Assembly (NCBI RefSeq): GCF_000524195.1
Contig: NW_020170483.1
Span: 50,968-82,561, forward strand
DNA: 31,594 bases
Source of the DNA: Echinococcus granulosus
Lineage: Eukaryota > Platyhelminthes > Cestoda > Cyclophyllidea > Taeniidae
Direction of reading: 5' to 3'
This document shows positions 13,501-22,072 of this stretch, piece by piece. The position numbers and the translations under genes were made by a program. The notes beneath the pieces are model-generated. The model was given only the letters and a program-made list of their open reading frames with translations, did not search any database and was not told where the DNA came from. The number at the start of each line of letters is the position of its first letter. Position 1 is the stretch's first letter.

Positions 13501-16500
13501 TGCCTTTTGACCGGCCACTTTGTTTTCCCGAACAATGGTGAGCTAGAAACTGAGGCCGTAGAACGAAACTTACGTTACCGGCATAATTATGAATAAGCAA
13601 CAAGACTTTAAATGAAAACTCCGTTGAGTCAGTTCATCGAACTCTATTGCGGAAATTAAAGAAGCGAACAGTTTCTGATTGCACTAATTTGTGACTGATG
13701 TTTAACAAATGTAAATGAAATACGTCCTTTTTACTGGGCAAGTTGCCAATAAGAACACTTGAAACGCGAAAATTAAAGCCAGACGAAAGGGTAAAAACTT
13801 TTGCCTTCGCTCCTCATAAACAGAGCCATCAGCTAATAAGAGCTTAGCAAAAGTACACTTTGGCTTGCTACTCTTTCGACCAACATTTTTGGTTAGGGCA
13901 ATTCACATGACACCAAGAAAGACGCGGTTCATTTTTAAGCGCGACGTTTACCTTCTTTTAATTTATAGAACAAATTTTCGTGCCCAAATAACTAAAAGTT
14001 TATTGAACTTGAGTCTTTGTACTTCAAATGAAGACTAAATCGTTTTTTAACTCGCGAAAAAACCATTTGCTTAATGTTTAAAAATACGGCTTTGTAATTT
14101 TAATTCAACGACTTCGTTTCTCTAGTCAGACTAAGCACAATACGAGGTGAATACAGAGGTCTGAGTTTACTCAATTGGTTCTCAAAAACAAACGATTTAA
14201 CCTCAGCATTCGGGCCCAAGCCCAGCATCAAATTGAACTTTTCAAAACCTACGTACCAAAGGTATTATCCTTTTTGGCAAGAAATGACCTTACGGCCTGC
14301 GTACAAAAAATTTGACGGTCAATACCTCGCCATCCCGCATCTTTTGATTACCCTTGGTTTTGGTTGCTATGCCACTGTACCACCACTACATCGAAGACGC
14401 ATTTCGTTTTGCGATTGTATTTCAGATCATAGACGCCTCCTTGTAAATTCATGAATGTATTCCGAAGCGCATTATTTGCATGATATTCATAAAGAAAATA
14501 AAGCAGTGCAGACAACTTAAAACACCTGTGGAAGAAGTCCTTACATTAACTACATCAACGCAATTAGTTGATACTTAAAGGTTGTTGAACATGAGCTGTC
14601 TACGTGGTTCAATTATGATCTAAGCGGGTACAACAAATGCGCATGAATTAGTAGCCGAATGACATGACTACTAGTTCAAAACAGTTAAAGTATTTAAAGC
14701 AGAGCTACGTTAAAGGAGCAAGTTAGTCAACTAGACGGATTCTACTCAATTTAAACAAGTGAATGCCAGGAGTGGAGTCCATAATTTAGAAGCTTGCAGT
14801 TCTTTTTGCTACAGTATGAAAGTGATTGAATTTCAGTGAGATTCCACTACGACGCGCACTTGGAAATGTAGTTATAAAGAACCTTTTTATCGGTCAAAAA
14901 TAGCGATAGCAGGACAAGAGACTAGAACCTGGTCCCTTTCCTGGTAAATAGACATGAAACGCGAAAACGAAGTCTAGTAAACATATGCTTTTCTTTGTGA
15001 TTTCCTTGGATTTTTTTTGCGGTGACAGTGATTTACAAGCTGATGAGAACATTCGCTTTATCATCAAGAATGAAATTTGCCGTAAAAATATGACAGGAGT
15101 ACAAACGGCTCAAAACCTGAGCGTGGAGATATGCTACAGTAAATGTACGAGAAATCAAACCAAGTGCATGAAACATTGAGATGAAGGCAATCATTAAGGA
15201 AGCACCAAAACTTGCCAAAAATTGGGCAGGCTTAAAATTGCAAGAGTTGGATCATTTAGGGCAAATCTGCCGAACATGAAGGCGGGTAACTGAAACGCTT
15301 CAGAGCTTATACTTCTTTTAAAAAGCAACATTAGCATACTCACTGTTAGCATCACGTATACGTAATGCATCAACTTTCTTATTCGAGCCCAAACGTCGCA
15401 AATTTGCCCCTACTTAATCTGCAATGACCATGGTTGCCCCAAAGCATCGCAAAGTATTTCAGTTTAAAACGTTTAACCAAAAGCAGGATGCTCTTAATCT
15501 ACGGAGAATCATCCCGCTTTTTACATTTTGAGCGACGGACAAACTAACCAGTTCGATAGTGCAAGTGTAGATGTCATAGTAAAACAACAATCGAGCTGTG
15601 GCTCTGGCTGTGACAGCATTAGGCCAAAATGCAAAATTATACACAAAACATCCAAAGGCGCTCGTTCAGCAACTCAGTACTGACAAAAGTTTCATTATCA
15701 CTAATTGATCAATCACAGTAAGAAGCTAGCTCGCACAAAAACCAAAAAATTCAACTAACTTGATATTTTGACAAAATATTAGCCCGTCAAAAAGCATTAA
15801 CAACTAAGCTTACGAAAAGAAAGAGTACCCGAGGCACTTACAAGATCATGAATCGGTTGCTGCCAGCCGTAAGCACCTGCGTTCCGTCACTGCCATCACG
15901 GTAGCGCCCTGCGCTGACAATGGAGAGTTTTTCGCGCAGATTGCAGACATCCTCCTGCAGTTGAATGCGCTCCATCAGTACTTTGGCCATTTCTTCGCGA
16001 GTGAAACGCGTCCGCTTGGAGAAAGGAGTCTCGTTCTGTGCAGGGTAATTGGAATTTGCCACACTTCAAACTTTGACTTAAGTCATATATAGCCTTCGGG
16101 CCAATCGAAACATGAGAAATAGGTTTTAATGAGCAATGAAAGGAGGAAGCACTTAAACAAGAGAGGAGGCAAGCCTGGAGAGAACGAAATAAATTGCGGA
16201 AAGATTTGGACGCTAGTGATGAAACAAACGCTACCTTTATGCTAACACCAAACCAGTTAAAGAGAGATTACTGATTGGATGCACAAAAAAGCACCTATAA
16301 ATGAAAGACAGAAAGAGAACATTAACCGCAATAGGTAATTATGCATGAATTCAGCTTTCGAATTCTGGCTAGGCCTTTCCAATAATAATTACTAGAGAAC
16401 AGGACCAAAGCTGGTAATATAAAACTAGGGCACAATCAACCCCACTGATTATTTAAAAGAAGGAAGTACACACATACCAACACCAACTGCTTTTGCGCAT

Positions 16501-18859
16501 CCTGGGCTTCAGCAAGTTCCCTTTTCAATCGAGTATTGTCCTCTTCCAGCTGCTTGATGTGTAAAAGCATGCTGGAACGAGCTATTTGCATCTGGCTCAG
16601 TGTCTCCTTCAATTCTATTTTCTCGCTATGAAGGTAGAAAAAAGACTTATTAACATCACTCATCCGCATTCCAGTGACCAAACCGAAGCTCACAAGGACA
16701 CATTTACCTTTACTTTGAATGGCTGGATACGAGAAAAGGCGCTTACCTGTTTAATTCCTCCGTGTTTGTCAGGAGATCGTTGATAACAATTTTGAGGGCG
16801 TTACTGCGAAATAGGAGAAGATGCTATAAGGATAGAAAACAAACATGATGACAAATGGAGTCAATTGGAACTCACTTAGTCTTCTCTAGTTCATTGAAAT
16901 CGTTCACCAATTTGCTCACCTCCTTACTGGCATCTAAGGAAGGGAGAAATGGTGCTAATACCCAAAACTTAAAATTACCACATATATTACAGGAGAAAGA
17001 TTTAAAAATCGGAATTTAAAACGAAGGCTAGGTAGCCTAAAATACTCACTAAATTCTTTGGTGTTGTTGTCCTTTAGAAGTGACGGTAGAGAAGTGTCTG
17101 CAAAATATGTCGGAATTTATAAGCAATAAAAAAATATTTACCTATTTGAAAAAGCACCCACCAGCCTCCTCCGAATTAGAGTTGTCATCATAGTTCTCGT
17201 CTGCTGAGAGTCTAAATTAAGAAAAAAATGCAAAGGGGTTAAGCGTTAGCCAAAATTAAACCAATATTTGCGTCGCAAGGGTTCTATAATGGAACACGTA
17301 TTCAATACAGTTTGTACCTGCAATTAAACTGGACTGTAGGACATTGAAAAGATAGATTGAACAAACGAGTGAATATCAATACAGAAAGGATCGAAGGTGG
17401 CCTATTTGCCGTCATTTATTAAAAGACCAATTTTCTTCAGTCTATGACCACTGTAAATTTCTAAATGTTCACTTGTTACTGTTCCGTAATCGCCTTATAG
17501 GGTTGACGCGTTCTTAAACTGGATCCTGTTCATGCCTGAAACCAAGCACTCAGCTTAGAATAACGATATTGTGACTAATGAATGCATACTTTGATGTTTT
17601 GATAAAGCTTCAGTGGTTTGAAATTTAAAAATGGTTAGGAAACTAGAAGAATCGGAGATACGGGGACTCAAGATGATAAAGTAGCTTTTGATAGCGACAC
17701 GATTAGGTAAACAACCCAAAGCAAAGATCAGTAACACAGCGTTGCTACTAATCAGGCTACATAAATGAGCTCGACTTAAGATCAGCTCTTAAAAAATCGC
17801 TGGAGCACCAAGCACCATGAATTAAACTTTTCACTTTACTAGTAAAACTTCGTTCCTGGATGTTTCTACTCCAAAAAAGGGGTAATTAATTTAATAATCC
17901 ATCACAACAAAGCATCCCCGCGTCGAACGAACTCACTTTGAAAATGGCGAACCGTCAGCATCCAGAGCAATTTCGGGAATGATATCTTCAGAGTCATGGT
18001 GCGTTTGATGTTGAATGCCTTCAAGAAGCACAAAACTAAAGCTAAGAATTTTGGAATCCAGTGAGAGATCGAGCAAATGTTAGGAGCCAATTACCCCAAT
18101 CATAGGGCGAATCACCCTTGTGAGATATAAACATAAGCGGATTAACGGCGCCGACTGCAGTGGTGGTGGACGAACATGCCTCAGGTTCAGAGGAATGCAC
18201 CTTGAACTTAGTCGATGAGGAAGTTGGAATATTGTCACCATCTGCCGCGGAGGTACGAAGACGCTCTGTCAATTCGACGTGAGCTCGAAACAGCTCGCCG
18301 TAGCGTTGTCGCAGATTTGCGTAGGTCGTCTGCAGCTCCCTATCCCTTTCCTCGAGTCGTGAAACTATAGAGAATTTAAAAATAATAAGAAACTTACTAT
18401 GATCGCTTGCATTCTTTAGTTTCATTTCAAGGAGCTTTTTGGTCGACGCAGACGAGGACTTCAGCTCTTCGATCACTTTATGTTTGTCCTGAAGTGCATC
18501 CTCAAGATCAAAGACGCGCTGGGGCGCAAAATATTAGCCGAACTTTTGCCTACCTCTCCCAGGATTTTCGATTCAGTTCTTTCAGTTTCATATTTTGTAA
18601 TAAGGAGGGCGTGGTCATGCTTAAGTCTATCCAATTCGCCAATAATTCTATCCCTTTGCTTATAAACGTCATGTAGGGTGTCCATGGCCCTTGCCACAAG
18701 TGATCCAAGTGTAAGAAATGAGTCTTTACCAAACTCTTCAACAATCTTTTCGAACTCCGCACAGACATCAAGAGACAAGTTATGTAGGTTGACATCATTC
18801 TCATTGCTAAAGTGACTGCTAATCAAGTCTGCCTCTAAGAATTCCTGGCTCTCTGACAT
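1142..18859 (-). CDS. MAPK8IP3: JIP3/JIP4-family scaffold (UNC-16/Sunday driver), 15 exons, 3' end missing
   Basis: Adaptor of the JIP3/JIP4 family, which connects kinesin-1 and dynein-dynactin to vesicular cargo and scaffolds JNK-pathway kinases. Exons run 18859-18554, 18518-18398, 18364-18095, 18018-17937, 17211-17162, 17097-17050, 16933-16876, 16803-16747, 16625-16478, 16035-15842, 13272-13129, 11132-10928, 7739-7614, 5091-4872 and 1519-1142. Every junction keeps the frame with GT-AG borders, giving about 802 residues. Visible blocks: RH1 (about residues 28-105), ISRLEERDREL (about 142), acidic DSEDIIPEIALDADG (about 240), leucine zipper (about 295-380), RH2 with FTREEMAKVLMER (about 390), FFSRLF (about 445), YRRPFSE...GQMR (about 550), VVVDANAP and AVPGAKKLDYE (about 640-685). 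Vertebrate members are about 1,300 aa and end in a WD40-like propeller; that part is not in the window. JIP3 and JIP4 cannot be told apart, so the symbol stands for the family. Intron borders are read by eye. Confidence 0.93.
1218..1238 (-). repeat. Short polyglutamine tract in JIP3 exon 15
   Basis: Seven consecutive glutamine codons, alternating CAA and CAG, within KVLQQQQQQQFSMV. The alternation of codons makes slippage less likely than in a pure CAG run. Confidence 0.9.
1520..4871 (-). other. JIP3 intron 14 (3,352 nt)
   Basis: A+T-rich intron, A-rich on the plus strand. Donor gtaaaa, acceptor tttttggag. The open frames at 3218-3508 and 3483-3704 (plus) and 3687-3941 (minus) have no recognisable motif, and no mobile element was recognised. 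Confidence 0.75.
4872..5091 (-). CDS. MAPK8IP3: JIP3 exon 14: first conserved strands of the C-terminal region
   Basis: Seventy-three residues. NLSSQLWTCLVGVSD and SQVVVVDANAPSRYVDSFFL correspond to vertebrate SSRVWILTST...VTIIDANQPGTVVDQF; the exon ends MAAVPG. A Ser/Ala/Thr-rich insertion separates the two blocks, which are nearly adjacent in vertebrates. Acceptor is gttggtacag, donor is gtaaaa, end phase 1. Confidence 0.92.
5092..7613 (-). other. JIP3 intron 13 (2,522 nt)
   Basis: A+T-rich intron between two homology-supported exons. Scattered short open frames (5759-5959, 6126-6317, 6342-6533, 7044-7319) show no family signature. No repeat or RNA gene recognised. Confidence 0.75.
7614..7739 (-). 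CDS. MAPK8IP3: JIP3 exon 13: continuation of the post-RH2 region
   Basis: A 126-nt phase-0 exon, LTCVTCLFSDIGALLPSGEL... to SSIGE. It continues GQMR of exon 12, so the junction GQMR|LTCV aligns with the vertebrate TMKLWCAAGV. The family tryptophan is replaced by threonine. Acceptor is caccgccag, donor is gtgagt. Confidence 0.8.
8768..8802 (+). repeat. Diverged short repeat, copy 1
   Basis: gagttcagttaggtcca, then tttttcaaatgact, resembles ttcagttagattaggtcca, then ctttgcaaacgact, at about 9394-9428. They differ by a 5-nt insertion and a few substitutions. Too short to assign to a transposon family. Confidence 0.35.
9394..9428 (+). repeat. Diverged short repeat, copy 2
   Basis: Partner of the copy near 8768-8802, in the same orientation about 620 nt away inside JIP3 intron 12. 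Confidence 0.35.
9760..10530. repeat. Purine-rich, decayed tetranucleotide-type repeat
   Basis: The plus strand is strongly A+G-rich, with recurring pieces such as acaggtaa, gacaggcc, agatagatag, aggtagaaac and agacagtcag. This suggests an old GACA/GATA/GGTA array that has lost its regular period. No intact unit longer than two or three copies remains. Confidence 0.45.
10928..11132 (-). CDS. MAPK8IP3: JIP3 exon 12: proline-rich segment
   Basis: In the phase inherited from exon 11 this reads NESWWLPLPITPKP..., then SLRPPPLPPLPQLLYRRPF and SEALSGQMR. YRRPFSE...GQMR corresponds to the vertebrate YCRPLVEKDPTMK motif. PPPLPPLP is a PxxP run that could bind SH3 domains (inference). The alternate frame is open too but breaks the phase. 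Acceptor is gcagcag, donor is gtaact. The GRVQAYGWSLP block of vertebrates is barely recognisable (WWLPLP). Confidence 0.85.
11133..13128 (-). other. JIP3 intron 11 (1,996 nt)
   Basis: Intron with degenerate gatgaatg-like stretches around 11780-12020. A 115-codon minus-strand open frame at 12447-12794 has hydrophobic segments but no recognised motif and no fitting splice phase. Confidence 0.7.
13129..13272 (-). CDS. MAPK8IP3: JIP3 exon 11: FFSRLF block
   Basis: Joining TT of exon 10 to T here gives NRFMIFFSRLFQRHGRRSAP, equivalent to the family IWQFFSRLF block just after RH2. The rest (SFDTSTSGISMDFGEG...) is not conserved by eye. Acceptor is tttaattag, donor is gtgagt, end phase 2. Confidence 0.9.
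13273..15841 (-). other. JIP3 intron 10 (2,569 nt)
   Basis: Large intron separating RH2 from the FFSRLF block; the split codon TT|T confirms its limits. Sequence is A+T-rich without recognisable repeats or genes. Confidence 0.8.
15842..16035 (-). CDS. MAPK8IP3: JIP3 exon 10: RH2 domain
   Basis: Encodes NETPFSKRTRFTREEMAKVL followed by MERIQLQEDVCNLREKL. This is the RH2 signature, strongly conserved with the vertebrate [23 protein letters not shown]. It also has SNRFMI before the junction. Acceptor ccctgcacag is chosen because it restores phase 0 with exon 9. The RH2 domain in JIP3/4 binds active Rab GTPases and dynein light intermediate chain. Confidence 0.94.
16036..16477 (-). other. JIP3 intron 9 (442 nt)
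   Basis: Lies between zipper exon 9 (donor gtatgt) and RH2 exon 10 (acceptor ccctgcacag). Nothing else seen. Confidence 0.8.
16478..16625 (-). CDS. MAPK8IP3: JIP3 exon 9: leucine zipper end
   Basis: Fifty residues with heptad spacing, including IKQLEEDNTRLKRELAEAQD. It aligns with the family segment that ends RGELEAAKQAKVKLE. Acceptor is ccttcatag, donor is gtatgt, phase 0 at the end. Confidence 0.9.
16747..16803 (-). CDS. MAPK8IP3: JIP3 exon 8: leucine zipper
   Basis: Encodes NNALKIVINDLLTNTEELN, closely matching the family KNALNVVKNDLIAKVDQL. The first residue is split across the exon 7/8 junction (AA|T). Acceptor is ttcgcag, donor is gtaagc. Confidence 0.92.
16876..16933 (-). CDS. MAPK8IP3: JIP3 exon 7: start of leucine zipper
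   Basis: Encodes NASKEVSKLVNDFNELEKT, equivalent to the family MGKEVGNLLLENSQLLETK. Acceptor is cttccttag, donor is gtgagt, phases 1 in and 2 out. This is the beginning of the zipper that in JIP3 binds kinesin light chain and ARF6. Confidence 0.88.
17050..17097 (-). CDS. MAPK8IP3: JIP3 exon 6: short linker exon
   Basis: A 48-nt exon encoding DTSLPSLLKDNNTKEF between acceptor ttttgcag and donor gtgagt, phase 1 in and out. Because it is a multiple of three with equal phases, it could be skipped without a frame change. Confidence 0.75.
17162..17211 (-). CDS. MAPK8IP3: JIP3 exon 5: short acidic exon
   Basis: A 50-nt exon encoding LSADENYDDNSNSEEA. It is accepted because both borders (tttag, gtgggt) and phases (2 in, 1 out) fit exons 4 and 6. 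It has little conservation of its own, and the donor is non-optimal. Confidence 0.7.
17212..17936 (-). other. JIP3 intron 4 (725 nt)
   Basis: The only long intron in the 5' half of the gene. The 60-codon open frame at 17555-17737 is hydrophobic noise; I saw no extra exon with fitting phase. Confidence 0.7.
17937..18018 (-). CDS. MAPK8IP3: JIP3 exon 4: acidic linker
   Basis: About 27 residues, GIQHQTHHDSEDIIPEIALD and onward to SPFSK. DSEDIIPEIALDAD corresponds to the vertebrate EWSDVQDIIDSTPELD stretch. Only the phase-1 frame gives this match. Donor is gtgagt, end phase 2. Confidence 0.82.
18095..18364 (-). CDS. MAPK8IP3: JIP3 exon 3: ISRLEER coiled coil and Ser/Thr-rich linker
   Basis: Ninety residues. 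The junction codon ATT restores ISRLEERDRELQTTYANL, a near match to the family ISRLEERESEMKKEYNAL. It is followed by LRQRYGELFRAHVELTERL and then a Ser/Thr-rich linker. The donor gtaatt at 18094 is weak; without splicing the frame ends soon after, at a stop near 18042. The preceding intron is 33 nt. Confidence 0.9.
18398..18518 (-). CDS. MAPK8IP3: JIP3 exon 2: coiled coil after RH1
   Basis: About 40 residues beginning RVFDLEDALQDKHKVIEELK and ending KLKNASDH. It aligns with the family FIEFEDALEQEKKEL...LKAKNYADQ segment. Acceptor is gcgccccag, donor is gtaagt, and the end phase is 1. The preceding intron is only 35 nt. Confidence 0.9.
18554..18859 (-). CDS. MAPK8IP3: JIP3 exon 1: start codon and RH1 domain
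   Basis: Encodes residues 1-102 (phase 0 end, donor gtaggc). The RH1 core reads FEKIVEEFGKDSFLTLGSLV, followed by LLITKYETERTESKILGE, matching the family pattern of a helix pair ending in LLTQYEREK. RH1 binds myosin V or Rab-type partners in related RILP proteins. ATG 18859 is preferred because it leaves a short leader before RH1, as in homologues. The frame stays open upstream to an ATG at 18988, which would add 43 residues. Confidence 0.9.
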
Positions 18860-19203
18860 TTTCACCGCAATGAAGCAAAATGGTGTACTAACGTTCCAGC
18901 TTAACAATATAAGATGGGCAGTAAGGCATAAATCAGAACGAATGCAAGGGCAATCATGAATGGTGAAACCAAGAAATGCGGGCGGCAATTGGTAATTTAT
19001 AACAATAGTTAAATTTTCTAGTAATGTTATCGTAAAAATTTTGAAAGAAGAATAATGTACAAGTAGTAGTAATATAAAATCATCTTTGATCTCGGAAGTT
19101 TTAGAACTTGTTAACTTTGCAACTCTATTACTCTAAATTCTGCCACTTAATAGTACTACAATAAAAACCTGCGTTGTTTTAGGTTAAAGTTTTTTTGCAA
19201 AGG
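18860..19203. other. JIP3 5' flank
   Basis: A+T-rich sequence between the JIP3 start and the stop of the next minus-strand gene model. It presumably holds JIP3 5' untranslated sequence. No promoter element can be named with confidence. Confidence 0.5.
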
Positions 19204-20239
19204 CTAAATTTTGCTCTGATTGGCAGCCGACACAAACGTTTGAGAAATTTCTGCTTCTATTTTTGTGTACTGGGGTTCGATAATACTCGATAGGGCTGCG
19301 TGCCAAATTTCGTCTTCACTATCGCCTTTATTAATTTTACGCGTGCATATGTACTTGTACAGAATCAGTTGTACCTGGGCTTCCAAAGACAAAAAATACT
19401 GTAAAAAGCATGCACTAACAATGCACAGAAAGGTTGGGAGTTAACTAATTAACCAAAGACCCCGTTGCACAGTAGATTTGTAGTCTAAGCGCTTAAAATG
19501 ATTAAATATTTTAGCTAAAATGCCCTCTTGAGTGTCGTTTTTGGCACTTTTTCCTTGTCACCTACCCGTGTCGGCCATTGAATATTACCCAAGGATTCGA
19601 AAATCCAGTCGCCAACCGGTAACGTGGGCCATTGAATTTTGCTGCGCTTGCAAAGATTTTTGATTCTGCCGTTGCCAGTATATCTTACCAATTACAATGT
19701 AATTGTAGTCTTGTTCTAATTGTAGGCTGTATTTAAATGGGGAAAATGCACTTTCTTCATGGTACTCTATACCAGACAGTGCTCCATCACGAGAGCAATT
19801 CGCATATAAATCTTTGGCCGAAGGTAATTTAGACTGAAGAGCAAAGCTTTTAACACGCAACAAGATCTTAAGTGTATCTCATGCATTCCTGACTTTAGCT
19901 TTGCTCTCATATTAACAAACCTTAGACCTTTGTTTGCCTTGTTTCCATTTAGATAGCACAGACTTGAAGGAGACATTGCATTTTTTACCTAATTAACCCT
20001 TTTGTGCAGGAGCTATGGATATCTTCATGATAGAGTTCTGGCTTCCCATCGGTTTTCAGTGGCATTCTTGTGGGGCATGAAAATGGAGTAGTTGCCAAAT
20101 ACAGATGAGAGTTTTTATTCTTTTGCTCAAAGTAGCCAAATAGCCGTCTGTTTACAGCGGATGCCTTACTTTTGTAACTTATAAATATGGCATAGGATAG
20201 CTGTATATTTGGACTAGCTTTACTTCCCACTACAACCAT
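19204..20239 (-). CDS. Unrecognised small gene model, three exons
   Basis: I do not recognise the product. The model joins 20239-19989, 19846-19689 and 19379-19204 with donors gtaaaa and gtaaga, acceptors ttaaaag and tttggaag, and matching phases, giving about 194 residues. Exon 1 begins MVVVGSKASPNIQLSYAIFI and contains FGYFEQKNKNSHLYLATTPF. Exon 2 contains YHEESAFSPFKYSLQLEQD. Exon 3 has LILYKYICTRKINKGDSEDE and ends SAANQSKI before TAG. The residue mix looks protein-like, and three neighbouring frames on one strand connect. There is no homology I can cite and the exon-2 acceptor is weak. An alternative 5' end (ATG 20375, MEP, then an exon from 20283) is possible. It could also be a decayed pseudogene. 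Confidence 0.4.
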
Positions 20240-20282
20240 TGCTGTGTCAAGAGTCCTCCCTGGAGTTTCACCAAGTCAGGGT

Positions 20283-20375
20283 TCTGTAAGAAAAGTGTAC
20301 TATCATTTGCAGAAGAATTAAAGGACTGCCAGTATGATGCATAGGCCAGGCTAGGCGCGGACTCACAGGCTCCAT
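20283..20375 (-). other. Possible alternative 5' exon and intron of the small gene
   Basis: ATG GAG CCT at 20375-20367 is followed by donor gtgagt and, after an 83-nt gap, by acceptor cttttcttacag at 20284. The joined frame reads MEPNPDLVKLQGGLLTQQWL and then meets a stop, unless a further short intron removes the segment around 20230-20180. The donor and acceptor are both strong, so transcription across here is plausible. Confidence 0.3.
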
Positions 20376-20610
20376 GGTTAATCACAGTAGCCAATCACTT
20401 CATACTAATAGTGTGCAGAAGCCTCGAGACACTACTGCCATGGCCCAAAGGCAATAGCCCAAGACCGATATGCACATCTGAGAAATAAAGTAAAATCTGC
20501 TAGATGCCTGATGCATTTCACTAAAATGTAAACTCGCAGGTGACAGTGAAACATCACTGAAGTGTGATGTAATACTTATGGTGTTCTAATATTCCATTTA
20601 GAGAGGAGGC

Positions 20611-20686
20611 GGGGATACGAATCGAACCTCATGACAGAAGAGGCGACGTCTTGCAAGCCTGAGAGCGGTTACGTTTCCACATCCCC
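20611..20686 (-). other. tRNA-like relic or tRNA-derived repeat
   Basis: On the minus strand, GGGGATG at the 5' end pairs with TATCCCC at the 3' end (six Watson-Crick pairs and one G-T). A B-box-like GGTTCGATTC lies near the 3' end at 20619-20628. The T stem cannot form properly, since too few bases separate the B box from the acceptor stem, and the D arm is poor. This is more likely a decayed tRNA or the head of a tRNA-derived SINE than a working tRNA. Confidence 0.35.
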
Positions 20687-22046
20687 TTGAACTCTGTACT
20701 AGTTTTCCCATTTTACTATCCCCAATAAATATGTCAAAATCAAATTAACCTGGATGTTCCAAGAGTACGAGGAACATGGAAGAGGGGACCTACGAACCTC
20801 GTACCATAGTGCTGTCTGCAAAATTAAAGTGAAGTGCTTGATTTGTTGTTGAGCGATCTTCAGTACTTTGAGGCTCACACAGATGCCGTTATCGAATTCC
20901 TCCTAAAAATTGATAGACTTGTTTAAAGGATAAATAGTTACTTTTAAGTGCAAAAGCATTTGCGTATGATAACTTACAGGGTTTGCCACTCTGCAACGCC
21001 TTCAGTTATTGATTAAAGGGACAATAAGGTACACTAGTACGAGTTAGATTAATCATTAACGAGCAGAAGGGCTGAGCTACTATGAGAAAGACCGAATGGG
21101 GATGCCATGCAGTAAGAGTATAAATTATGGTATTTACATTTCAAAAACTAACCTCTTGGTCAAACCAATTGCTAGGCCACAAGTGCATTCCTCACGATAG
21201 TAGACGCTGGGGGAAACAGGGTCGTTCAGGGGAAAAAGGAATTCAAAGAAGATTTGTGGATCTACTACTCTACTATTCTCTTGCACGTGGTTCATATTTT
21301 TGTGCTTTTTACTTATCTGTTATGGTTCTGCTAAGCTAAGAGAGAGGCAAAATAGCAGCACAATTTACGCACCAATTTTAGTGTCGTAGCGAGCACCGTA
21401 ATGAAAACTATGCTTTACACATGGCAAGAGCAGCTTGACTTGTATTATAACTTACAAAAATATCAGATTTTAGAATTTGTTAAATAATATTTTGCATGAA
21501 CATCCTAGTTAAAAATTCTGCAGAATTATGCATTCATGGCAAATTCTCCCTAAGAGCTCGTAATCAGCCATGAAAATAGGAATAGCTACCACTGCGAATT
21601 GCGCTCGTCTGCAACACTCATTGATGTAGTGCGTGGAGCTTTTTTCTGTGATTATAGTAAGCCACATCTATGAGGAGGTCTTCGGTACAGGCGTGACTGA
21701 AAATGCGGCATGGTTAAAATTGCGATTACACTAGTATAAAACCATTTCAAATAACCATTTTTGACAAGTCTTATCAAATTTCAATGAAATGAGTGCCATT
21801 TTTATAAGCAAGTTGAGGCTCGAGTGGCTTACTTTCATTGCCTATTTCGAAATTATAATCGAGTAGAAGCTCCTCGCTCACTCCGATTAGCCGTTCCCTA
21901 AAAATAAGACCGTTTTGGTAAGACTGATTTGCATTCTTCGTAAATATTTTAAGCATTCAATAATAATGCACTTATATTTTTTAAAATTAAGCGAGGAACT
22001 ACCATCAGCTTTAAGCCACCCAGTAGGAGGAGGCCTTTTTGGCTTC

Positions 22047-22061
22047 GTGTTCCTGGATTAG
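22047..22061 (+). promoter_or_regulatory. 3' splice acceptor just before the HID1 start
   Basis: A pyrimidine-leaning tract ending in attag lies 11 nt before ATG 22073. It could accept a 5' UTR intron or a trans-spliced leader, which flatworms use on many messages. Inference from position only. Confidence 0.35.
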
Positions 22062-22072
22062 CATAACTTACT

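Larger units (their letters stand above)
20376..22072. other. Intergenic region upstream of HID1
   Basis: Contains the tRNA-like sequence at 20611-20686. The 70-codon plus-strand open frame at 21127-21339 and the 60-codon minus-strand frame at 21774-21956 carry no recognisable motif. A 14-nt perfect palindrome sits at 21514-21527. Promoters for both directions probably lie here or just to the left, but none can be pinpointed. Confidence 0.5.

Noticed and set aside
18407..18676. Plus-strand frames opposite JIP3 exons 1-2
   Set aside because: Antisense shadows of RH1-coding sequence.
20611..20686. Functional tRNA gene
   Set aside because: Acceptor stem and B box are present, but the T arm is too short and the D arm does not fold, so only a relic is claimed.
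21514..21527. 14-nt perfect palindrome aattctgcagaatt upstream of HID1
   Set aside because: Single occurrence in A+T-rich DNA with no known factor-binding role; could be chance.
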